A program made the translations under genes and the position numbers. From an uncultured Pseudomonadota bacterium (GTDB lineage Bacteria; Myxococcota_A; UBA9042; CAIXZC01): a stretch of DNA of 12,616 bases. The DNA lies in assembly GCA_937884235.1 (NCBI GenBank), contig CALGBT010000753.1, forward strand, positions 1 to 12,616, written 5' to 3'. The notes below the pieces were generated by a model that had not been told where the DNA came from, ran no database searches, and saw nothing but the letters and a program-made list of their open reading frames with translations. Below are positions 1 to 5,663 of the stretch, in pieces (position 1 is the first letter of the stretch; each line of letters opens with the position of its first letter).

Positions 1-7
1 AGCTTTC

Positions 8-27
8 GGGGAACCAACTGGGTCCCC
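8..27 (+). other. Short hairpin upstream of first gene
   Basis: The arms GGGGAACC and GGGTCCCC flank the loop AACT and pair in 7 of 8 positions (one A-G mismatch). No T-run follows, so it is not a classic intrinsic terminator. It lies 37 bases before the first start codon and could be the end of an upstream transcript or a leader hairpin. The upstream gene is outside the window. Confidence 0.35.
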
Positions 28-64
28 ATCATTACAGAAAGTAACGGAGTCATAGGAGACATCA

Positions 65-448
65 ATGAACATCTGCATTCCAGTAACTGAGAATCGAGGG
101 ACGGACAGCCCGGTTTGCGCCCACTTTGGATCGGCACCAATCTTCATGATTGTTAACAGTGAAACTGGTGCGATGAAGGCCATCGCCAACGCCAATGAGC
201 ACCATGCTCATGGTATGTGCCAACCGCTCAAGTGGCTGGCTGGGGAGGATCTTGATGCGTTGGTGGTGGGGGGGATTGGCCGGGGTGCTATGATGAAACT
301 GGCGGCCGGCGGAATTGACGTGTATTTGAGTCGTCTGGGCAGCGTTGGTGAGACACTGGACGCGCTCAAGAAGGGCCAACTTGCCAAAGCCAGTCTGGAT
401 GCCGCTTGCGGTGGCCACGGCGGTGGTGGAGGCTGCGGTTCTGATTAA
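65..448 (+). CDS. NifX/NifB-family (ORP-like) metal-cofactor protein with Cys/His/Gly tail
   Basis: This 127-residue protein has the fold signature of the dinitrogenase iron-molybdenum cofactor family (NifX, NafY, NifB C-terminus, ORP). It begins MNICIPVTEN, has the conserved HFGSAP segment at residues 20-25, a central DALVVGGIGRGA at 64-75 where these proteins contact cofactor, and ends GETLDALKKGQL. The family binds or carries metal-sulfur clusters non-covalently. After residue 113 comes a tail with C115, H118 and C124 in a glycine run, which could hold a metal. The start is set by TAGGAGAC six to ten bases upstream. It lies 18 bases before the gamma-carbonic-anhydrase-like gene, so the two are probably co-transcribed. 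No nitrogenase genes are present, so a role in nitrogen fixation is unlikely. It is a paralogue of the ORP-like protein at 1386; its partner and cluster are unknown. Confidence 0.88.
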   Translation: MNICIPVTENRGTDSPVCAHFGSAPIFMIVNSETGAMKAIANANEHHAHGMCQPLKWLAGEDLDALVVGGIGRGAMMKLAAGGIDVYLSRLGSVGETLDALKKGQLAKASLDAACGGHGGGGGCGSD

Positions 449-466
449 CGAAGGGGAGGCGCGGTC

Positions 467-988
467 ATGGCGCTCTACGAGTTTGAAGGGAGACGGCCAG
501 TTGTGGGGGTGGACTCCTATGTCTGCGAAACTGCTGACGTCATCGGTGAAGTACGCATCGGGGACCGTTGCTATATCGGCCCTGGTGCTCGCATCAAAGG
601 TGACTACGGCACCATCGAAATTGGCAATGAGACAAGCGTGCAGGAGAACTGCATTCTCCACGCTCGACCCGGTGAATCGTGTACCGTGGGCAATGGCTGC
701 ACAGTTGGCCACGGTGCCATTCTCCACAACTGTGTCATCGAGGACGAAGTGGTCATCGGCATGGGAGCCATCGTCAGTGACTGGGCGGTGATCCGGACAG
801 GAGCCGTGGTGGCTGAAGGCGCGGTGGTACGGCAGCGTGCCGAAATTCCGGCCAACAAGACTGCCGCCGGAGTGCCAGCGAAGGTGTTGGGCGAAGTTAC
901 GGAGAAGGGGCGTGAATTCCAGCAACTGGCCCGAGACGTATGTCCTGAACTGGCGCGCCGATACGCCAAGAGTCTGAAGAAACTCTGA
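467..988 (+). CDS. Gamma-carbonic-anhydrase-like hexapeptide-repeat protein
   Basis: This 173-residue protein is a left-handed beta-helix of the gamma-carbonic anhydrase / YrdA-PaaY family. Hexapeptide repeats run from about residue 22 to 125 (for example VIGEVR, IGDRCYIGPGARI, VVIGMGAIVSD). The three likely zinc or iron ligands are H65 (in ILHAR), H82 and H87 (in GHGAILH), spaced as in the archaeal enzyme Cam. The protein ends with an amphipathic helix (about 147-173), normal for the family. Family members are trimers; some hydrate CO2, while many have no proven activity, and the acidic loop of Cam is not obvious here. GGGGAGG seven bases before the ATG fixes the start. It follows the NifX-like gene by 18 bases, and the link between the two functions is unknown. 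A plain acyltransferase is less likely because the His triad is intact. Confidence 0.9.
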   Translation: MALYEFEGRRPVVGVDSYVCETADVIGEVRIGDRCYIGPGARIKGDYGTIEIGNETSVQENCILHARPGESCTVGNGCTVGHGAILHNCVIEDEVVIGMGAIVSDWAVIRTGAVVAEGAVVRQRAEIPANKTAAGVPAKVLGEVTEKGREFQQLARDVCPELARRYAKSLKKL

Positions 989-1022
989 ACCAACCGGGGG
1001 CTTCAGTCGCAATCAACGGTCC

Positions 1023-1067
1023 GCATTGCGTACTTGGTGGAACGGAAGGTCCCGTCACCCGCAATGC
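1023..1067. other. Bulged 16-bp stem-loop downstream of gamma-CA gene
   Basis: Three nested helices stack here. GCATTGCG (1023-1030) pairs with CGCAATGC (1060-1067), GGTG (1036-1039) with CACC (1056-1059), and ACGG (1042-1045) with CCGT (1052-1055), closing the loop AAGGTC. The 3' arm is continuous while the 5' arm has bulges TACTT and GA. It starts 35 bases after the stop at 988. No T-run follows, so it may be a transcript-end stabiliser or a Rho-type terminator element rather than an intrinsic terminator, or a structured RNA or protein site. Confidence 0.5.
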
Positions 1068-1111
1068 TCGACACTGCACAGTCTCCATATTGTGACGATG
1101 CCGTGACGTAA

Positions 1112-1129
1112 CGTAGCATTTATGCAACG
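1112..1129. promoter_or_regulatory. Dyad, candidate upstream activator site for sigma54 promoter
   Basis: CGTAGCATTTATGCAACG is an inverted repeat matching in 7 of 8 arm positions around TT. It overlaps a second, weaker dyad CGTGACGTAACG (1102-1113) next to repeated GTGACG words. Its centre lies about 120 bases before the start site expected from the -24/-12 element, a normal distance for a sigma54 enhancer-binding protein. No activator gene is in the window. Confidence 0.4.
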
Positions 1130-1216
1130 GTGCCGGATGCTCTTGGCCTCGCATGCCCTGCCGCAAACTATCGCAATCACGAGGTTCCTTCATGTTTCCC
1201 TGGTATCTCCAGAAGG

Positions 1217-1232
1217 TGGCCCGGTTATTGCT
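1217..1232 (+). promoter_or_regulatory. Sigma54 (-24/-12) promoter of the ORP-type operon
   Basis: TGGCCCGGTTATTGCT matches the sigma54 consensus TGGCAC-N5-TTGCW at all but one informative base. GG at 1218-1219 and GC at 1230-1231 are separated by exactly ten bases. The predicted start of transcription is near 1243, giving a leader of about 140 bases. ORP operons of Desulfovibrio vulgaris are known to be controlled by sigma54 and a cognate activator, which fits this placement. Confidence 0.75.
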
Positions 1233-1245
1233 CAGGAGAGACGCC

Positions 1246-1285
1246 AGGAGGTGCATTGGTCATGTTTGCATCCGTGACAGCATAG
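1246..1285 (+). other. Leader mini-ORF with a strong ribosome-binding site
   Basis: AGGAGGTG (1246-1253), a near-perfect anti-16S match, lies eight bases before an ATG (1262) that opens only seven codons, MFASVTA, before TAG at 1283. It falls just after the predicted sigma54 start site. It might be a translated leader or a chance match. After the TAG the same frame stays open to 1435, across the start of the next gene. Confidence 0.3.
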
Positions 1286-1385
1286 AAACTAGCGAGGCAG
1301 CAGAAACAAGCGAGACAACGGGGCGAACCGCAACGGGAGCCCTCAAACGAAGACGAAGAAGAACAGACATGCTGGAGGAACAACG

Positions 1386-1760
1386 ATGAAAGTAGCAATC
1401 TCTGCTGCAGGCCCAACTTTAGAATCAGTCGTTGACCCACGCTTCGGGAGATGCTCATGTGTTGTCTTCGTCGAGACAGATGACATGAGCTTCGAGGCCA
1501 TCGACAACACCAACAGCACCCTGGCGGGGGGAGCAGGCATACAATCGGCTAGGCTGGTGGCCCAAAATGGGGCGGTAGCCGTCTTGACAGGAAACTGCGG
1601 CCCCAACGCGCATCAGACGTTAACTGCCGCTGGTATCGATGTGATAGTCGGTTGTACAGGCACCATAGCCGAGACGGTCCAACGCTTCAAAGCAGGCGAA
1701 CTCAAGGCTGTTTCCGCTCCCAACGTTTCGAGTCACGCCGGCATGGGAGAAGAGCGATGA
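1386..1760 (+). CDS. orp: Orange-protein (ORP)-like NifX-family protein
   Basis: This 124-residue protein has the ORP signature: it starts MKVAISAAGPTLES, followed by VDPRFGRC at residues 16-23, and has the cofactor-side segment AVLTGNCGPNA at 65-75 and a terminal helix AETVQRFKAGEL. D. gigas ORP of this family binds a mixed sulfide cluster of molybdenum and copper non-covalently. C23, C25, C71 and C90 are visible here, but the family does not rely on fixed cysteine ligands. GGAGG seven bases upstream decides the start. It is the first gene after the sigma54 promoter and is followed, 52 bases on, by the double ATPase, the partner type found with ORP in Desulfovibrio. It differs from the protein at 65 in having the VDPRFGR motif and lacking the Cys/His/Gly tail. 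The cluster it binds is inferred from the family. Confidence 0.88.
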   Translation: MKVAISAAGPTLESVVDPRFGRCSCVVFVETDDMSFEAIDNTNSTLAGGAGIQSARLVAQNGAVAVLTGNCGPNAHQTLTAAGIDVIVGCTGTIAETVQRFKAGELKAVSAPNVSSHAGMGEER

Positions 1761-1812
1761 GGTGGGAATGCAGCGGTGGCGGGGGCAACCGACGTGGTCA
1801 GGTAGGTGGCGA

Positions 1813-3651
1813 ATGAGCCGACCGATTCGGATTACTGTTGCCAGCGGCAAGGGCGGCACGGGTAAAACCACAGTGGCGACGAACCTGGCAGTTTGTCTTG
1901 CCGAGACGGGCATGCGCGTGGCCTATGTGGATTGCGATGTCGAGGAACCTAACGGACATATCTTCCTCAAGCCCGCCATTCACGAGAGCCGCGACGTGAT
2001 GCGTCCCGTTCCTGAGGTGGACGGGACGCTCTGCACCTTCTGCGGTGCCTGCGGCAAGGCGTGTCGCTACTCCGCAATTCTGGTGTTGCCGAAGGAGGTT
2101 TTGACCTTCCCCAAGCTCTGCCACGGCTGTGGCGGATGTTCGCTGGCCTGTCCAACTGGTGCGATTAGCGAGGTTTATCGAGCCACGGGTACCATCGAGG
2201 AGGGGATCTCGGGACAGGTGGCGTTCTTGCACGGGAAGCTCAACGTCGGCGAGGCTATGGCCCCGCCCGTGATTCGCGTCGTACTGGAGAATGCGCCCAA
2301 AGACCGCACGCTCGTGCTAGATGCCCCTCCGGGGACTTCGTGTCCGGTCATCGAATCGGTCAAGAGTGCGGACGTGGTTCTCCTGGTTACGGAGCCGACG
2401 CCCTTCGGCCTCAACGATCTCAGGCTGGCGGTAGACATGCTGCGCGAGCTTGGCACGCCCTTCGGTGTTGCCGTCAACCGCGTCGGTACCGGCGACAACG
2501 AGGTATTCAACTACTGCGCAAGTGAGGGTATCCCCGTCCTCATCAAGATCCCAGACAACAGGGAAATAGCCCAGGCCTACTCTCGCGGCGAATTGGCCAT
2601 TACTGCACGCCCTGATTTGAAGCCGCTCTTCGTGGATCTCTTCGAGAAACTTTGCGAGTTGGCTCGGGGTGGCAAGACCAGGATTTCGATAATGCGGGAG
2701 GAAACTCTGAGCGAGATAACCGAACAGGGCCGTTTCCCTTCTGACTCGTTGGAACTCGGCACGGCCAATCTGGTGCGTGAATTGGTTGTAGTCAGCGGCA
2801 AGGGGGGCACGGGCAAGACCAGCATCGTCGCCTCGTTCTTTGCCATGGCCGAGGATGCGGTGGTGGCTGACTGCGATGTCGATGCTGCGGACCTCCATCT
2901 GGTGCTCAATCCCACGGTGCTTCATCGCTGGCCCTTTTCTGGGGGCAAGACCGCGGTCATTGATTCGAATCGCTGCGTGGGATGCGGCGTCTGCGCTGAG
3001 CACTGCCGCTTCGGCGCCATTCATTCCACGGAGGGCGCTGCTTCTTTGCGTTACGAAGTCCAAGCGGTCTCTTGTGAGGGTTGCGGTGTCTGTGCTGATA
3101 TCTGCCCTGAGCAAGCGGTCTCGATGGTTTCTTCCATGAGCGGAGAGTGGTTTGTCTCCGACACGAGATTCGGCCCCATGGCACACGCACGCCTTGGCAC
3201 CGCTCAGGAGAACAGCGGAAAACTCGTGTCGTTGGTGCGCCGAGAGGCCAAGGCCCTCACCATCACCGGGGGGCGCAAGTTACTGATCTGCGACGGATCG
3301 CCAGGTATCGGCTGTCCTGTGATTGCTTCGATTGCGGGGGCAAATCTGGTGCTCATCGTCACCGAACCGACCCTGTCGGGCTTGCACGATCTGCGGCGAG
3401 TGGCCGAACTCTGCCGGCAGTTTAACGCCAAAGCTGGGGTCTGCATCAACAAGGCAGACATCAACCTGGAGACTACGGAACGGATCGAGGCGGAGGCGAC
3501 GACCCTGGGCCTCCTGGTGCTAGGGCGAGTCCGCTACGACAACGGGGTGACCGTGGCCCAGGTGAAGCGGATGGCCGTGGTAGAAAACGGAGCGAGTCCA
3601 GCCGCTACAGACATTCGTGCTCTCTGGGCACGAGTACGGGACGAAATTTGA
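1813..3651 (+). CDS. Fused tandem ferredoxin-containing MinD/ParA-type ATPases (ORP-complex type)
   Basis: This 612-residue protein joins two complete copies of a family usually encoded as two adjacent genes of about 280-290 residues, such as DVU2103 and DVU2104 of the D. vulgaris ORP cluster. Copy one (1-280) has the deviant Walker A GKGGTGKT at 12-19, eight ferredoxin cysteines (C74, C77, C80, C84, C103, C106, C109, C113) for two 4Fe-4S clusters inserted in the ATPase, and a DAPPGTSCPV motif at 170-179. Copy two (about 324-612) repeats this: GKGGTGKT 329-336, cysteines C388, C391, C394, C398, C421, C424, C427, C431, and DGSPGIGCPV 494-503. A 40-residue linker joins them in frame. I start at 1813 (AGGTAGGTGG upstream); in-frame GTG 1762 and ATG 1768 would only add an Arg/Trp-rich leader. 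The likely role is ATP-driven cluster or electron handling for ORP. The fusion is the odd feature. Confidence 0.9.
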   Translation: MSRPIRITVASGKGGTGKTTVATNLAVCLAETGMRVAYVDCDVEEPNGHIFLKPAIHESRDVMRPVPEVDGTLCTFCGACGKACRYSAILVLPKEVLTFPKLCHGCGGCSLACPTGAISEVYRATGTIEEGISGQVAFLHGKLNVGEAMAPPVIRVVLENAPKDRTLVLDAPPGTSCPVIESVKSADVVLLVTEPTPFGLNDLRLAVDMLRELGTPFGVAVNRVGTGDNEVFNYCASEGIPVLIKIPDNREIAQAYSRGELAITARPDLKPLFVDLFEKLCELARGGKTRISIMREETLSEITEQGRFPSDSLELGTANLVRELVVVSGKGGTGKTSIVASFFAMAEDAVVADCDVDAADLHLVLNPTVLHRWPFSGGKTAVIDSNRCVGCGVCAEHCRFGAIHSTEGAASLRYEVQAVSCEGCGVCADICPEQAVSMVSSMSGEWFVSDTRFGPMAHARLGTAQENSGKLVSLVRREAKALTITGGRKLLICDGSPGIGCPVIASIAGANLVLIVTEPTLSGLHDLRRVAELCRQFNAKAGVCINKADINLETTERIEAEATTLGLLVLGRVRYDNGVTVAQVKRMAVVENGASPAATDIRALWARVRDEI

Positions 3652-3685
3652 TGACCACACCTACAACTTCAACGAGGCAGATGCA

Positions 3686-4954
3686 ATGACAACCGAGAAC
3701 ACTTGCAAGACCTGTAACGATTCGCAGTGCGCGGCCCAAGAGAAACGTCCAAACGAACGTGACGAAGATTTCGACGATCGACAGGCGATCCAGTCCAGGA
3801 TGTGCCAGATCAAACACAAAATCATGGTTCTCTCGGGGAAAGGAGGTGTGGGCAAGAGTACTGTCGCGGTGAATCTCGCCACAGCTCTTGCCTTGGCTGG
3901 AAAGCGGGTGGGCCTCCTCGACGTAGACATTCACGGCCCCAGCGTGCCCAAGCTCCTGCATCTCGAGGGCACGCCACTCGCCGGAGGCGAAAACGCTCTT
4001 ATTCCCGTCAAGGTTGAGGTTGGACAAGGCAGCCTCAGTGTGATGTCGATAGGATTTCTCCTGCGTCATCGGGACGATGCCGTAATCTGGCGAGGCCCGA
4101 TGAAATACGGCGTGATCAAGCAATTCCTCAGGGACGTGGAGTGGGGTGAACTGGACTATCTGTTGGTTGATTCGCCCCCGGGCACCGGGGACGAGCCGCT
4201 GTCCGTGGCCCAACTCATCGAGAAAGCAGACGGTGCCGTGGTCGTCACCACGCCGCAGGACGTGGCAGTTCAAGACGTCCGCAGGTCCATCAACTTCTGC
4301 CGACAACTCAATCTCCCGGTGATCGGCGTGGTGGAGAACATGAGCGGTTTCTCCTGTCCGAAATGCGGCGAACTCGTCAACATCTTCGGTGCCAACGGCG
4401 GCCGGGAGATGGCTGCAGAGATGAATGTCCCCTACCTGGGGGCCATTCCCATCGAGGCGGAAGTAGTCGTCTCCGGCGACCGCGGCACACCGATCGTGCA
4501 GGCGAAACCCCACTCCGAGACGGCCAAAGCCTTCGGTCGCATTGTCCGTATCCTACTCGAACCAGAACTCAGTGCGGCCCAGGCACAGCCCGAGCCATTT
4601 GCGGACGGACGACCGCTGAAGATCGCCATACCGGTCACCGGCGGCCTCCTGTCATCGCATTTCGGACACTGCGAGCAATTCGTGCTGTTCGACGTAGAGC
4701 TGGGAGCGAAGACCGCTCGCAACAAGCAAGCGCTGACGCCACCGCCTCACGAACCGGGGACGTTCCCAAAATGGCTCCACGAGCAGGGAGCGACGGTGAT
4801 CATCGCCGGCGGAATGGGCTCCCGCGCCCAGAGTCTCTTCGAGCAGAATGGAATCCAGGTGCTGGTGGGGGCCGTCAGCGGAACGCCCGACGACATTGTC
4901 CGAGACTTCCTGGAAGGCCACCTGACGACCGAGGCCAACATCTGTGACCATTAG
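3686..4954 (+). CDS. mrp: MrpORP-like Fe-S carrier ATPase with C-terminal NifX domain
   Basis: This 422-residue cytoplasmic protein is an Mrp/NBP35-family P-loop ATPase that carries Fe-S clusters, fused to a dinitrogenase-cofactor (NifX-like) domain, the MrpORP architecture of Desulfovibrio. Residues 1-15 hold C7, C10 and C15, as in Mrp proteins of sulfate reducers. The ATPase spans about 44-292, with GKGGVGKS at 51-58, DVDIHGPSVPKL at 79-90, DSPPGTGDE at 162-170, and the bridging C224-P-K-C227 that holds a cluster between two subunits. The NifX-like domain runs 311-415 (IAIPVTGG, SHFGHCEQF, VIIAGGMGSRA). The start at 3686 is preceded by GAGG eight bases away; in-frame ATG at 3617 lies inside the previous gene. 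It probably delivers clusters to, or works with, the ORP-like protein. Its place directly after the double ATPase supports an ORP complex. Confidence 0.93.
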   Translation: MTTENTCKTCNDSQCAAQEKRPNERDEDFDDRQAIQSRMCQIKHKIMVLSGKGGVGKSTVAVNLATALALAGKRVGLLDVDIHGPSVPKLLHLEGTPLAGGENALIPVKVEVGQGSLSVMSIGFLLRHRDDAVIWRGPMKYGVIKQFLRDVEWGELDYLLVDSPPGTGDEPLSVAQLIEKADGAVVVTTPQDVAVQDVRRSINFCRQLNLPVIGVVENMSGFSCPKCGELVNIFGANGGREMAAEMNVPYLGAIPIEAEVVVSGDRGTPIVQAKPHSETAKAFGRIVRILLEPELSAAQAQPEPFADGRPLKIAIPVTGGLLSSHFGHCEQFVLFDVELGAKTARNKQALTPPPHEPGTFPKWLHEQGATVIIAGGMGSRAQSLFEQNGIQVLVGAVSGTPDDIVRDFLEGHLTTEANICDH

Positions 4955-4965
4955 GAGCGAAGCAT

Positions 4966-5199
4966 ATGCCGACGTATGTTTATGAGTGCGCAAGATGCGG
5001 CGAGTTCGAGGTGCAGCAGTCGATTTCGGAACCTGCCCGGCAGCGCTGCCCCACTTGTAGCAGCGCAGTTCGCCGAGTGGTCTCGGGCCGGACTGAGTTC
5101 ATCATGAAGGGCCGAAGCGCCTCGGTCAGCCAATGCGAGAGGGAAACACCCTGCTGCGGGCGAGAAACACGTTGCGATAGGCCACCATGCAAAAAATGA
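4966..5199 (+). CDS. FmdB-family zinc-ribbon protein with Cys-rich tail
   Basis: This 77-residue protein begins with the FmdB-family ribbon MPTYVYECARCG, with C8-C11 and C28-C31 as the probable zinc or iron knuckles, followed by VRRVVSG, a usual family segment. FmdB-like proteins are small regulators or accessory proteins of uncertain function; the name comes from a putative regulator in a formamidase gene cluster. The part after residue 55 is less usual: it has C57, C63, C64, C70 and C75 in 21 residues, which might bind a second metal or cluster. AGGAG eight bases upstream sets the start, 11 bases after the Mrp stop. Its 3' end overlaps the IscU-like gene by 13 bases, so translation is probably coupled. 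A role as metal or cluster accessory is inferred only from position. Confidence 0.85.
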   Translation: MPTYVYECARCGEFEVQQSISEPARQRCPTCSSAVRRVVSGRTEFIMKGRSASVSQCERETPCCGRETRCDRPPCKK

Positions 5200-5663
5200 A
5201 TCCGTCGCCTGACGACAGTGGGGCAAACGACCGCAACCGCGGACTGGAGGCACCGGCAGCCCCGGTGATCTCGTACAATGAGGTGGTGCTCGACCACTTC
5301 TTACATCCACACAACGTGGGCGAGCTGGCCAAGGCTGACACCGACGGCTTCGTAGTGGTGGGCGACTCCTCCTGCGGTGACCAGATGAAGCTCTGGATCT
5401 CGGTGCGTAACCAGCGGATAGCCAAGATCGCTTTTCAGTCCTTTGGCTGTCCTGGGGCCATCGCGACGAGCAGCATGCTGACCGTCCTGGCCGAGGGCAG
5501 AACGATCGAGGAGGCCAGGCTGATCACCGATGATGACGTGGTCGAAGCCCTGGGTGGCATCCCGGCAAAGAAGAGGCACTGCTCTCTCCTCGGCGTACAA
5601 GCGCTCCAGGCCGTCATCGACGACTGGGAGAAGCGAGGGAGGGCGCCCCCGGAACAACCATGA
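5187..5663 (+). CDS. iscU: IscU/NifU-N-type iron-sulfur cluster scaffold
   Basis: This 158-residue protein matches the IscU/NifU N-terminal scaffold on which the cysteine desulfurase builds Fe-S clusters. The ligand set is complete: C63 with D65 (SSCGDQ), C88 (FGCPGAIATSS) and H131-C132 (KKRHCSLLG). The core begins at about residue 29 (ISYNEVVLDHFLHPHNVGEL), so there is a 28-residue polar N-terminal extension. The LPPVK motif that Hsc70-type chaperones bind just before HCS in IscU is absent; IPAKK stands there. There is no NifU central ferredoxin or C-terminal Nfu domain. The ribosome site is weak, and translation probably depends on the 13-base overlap with the FmdB-like gene; ATG 5196 is an equal alternative. 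It overlaps the cysteine desulfurase by four bases, so the two almost certainly act as a pair. Confidence 0.94.
   Translation: MQKMNPSPDDSGANDRNRGLEAPAAPVISYNEVVLDHFLHPHNVGELAKADTDGFVVVGDSSCGDQMKLWISVRNQRIAKIAFQSFGCPGAIATSSMLTVLAEGRTIEEARLITDDDVVEALGGIPAKKRHCSLLGVQALQAVIDDWEKRGRAPPEQP

Larger units (their letters stand above)
989..1385. other. 397-base regulatory gap between the two gene groups
   Basis: I see no convincing protein gene here. The gap holds a bulged hairpin (1023-1067), repeated GTGACG words and a dyad (1096-1129), a sigma54 promoter (1217-1232), and a purine-rich leader of about 140 bases that ends in GGAGG seven bases before the start at 1386. A partial match to an IHF site (AATCACGAGGTTC, 1175-1187) lies between the dyad and the promoter but has two mismatches. 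Confidence 0.7.

Noticed and set aside
62..1012. 316-codon minus-strand ORF
   Set aside because: It covers two well-recognised + strand genes and has no family features.
1090..1119. Sigma70-like promoter TTGTGA-N18-TAGCAT
   Set aside because: Both hexamers are poor and overlap the dyad; the sigma54 element fits far better.
1153..1389. 78-codon + strand ORF whose stop overlaps the ORP-like start (ATGA)
   Set aside because: It has no ribosome site at its ATGs (1153, 1192), runs through the sigma54 promoter and its predicted start site, and its product is low-complexity and Arg/Thr/Ser-rich with no family resemblance. The ATGA overlap alone is not enough, though a decayed small gene is possible.
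65..1760. Nitrogenase cofactor (nif) cluster
   Set aside because: NifX-like and NifS/U-like proteins are present, but there is no nifH, D, K, E, N or B; the ORP architecture explains them better.
3605..4513. 302-codon minus-strand ORF
   Set aside because: It is opposite the MrpORP gene, has no recognisable domains and a His/Asp-rich shadow composition.
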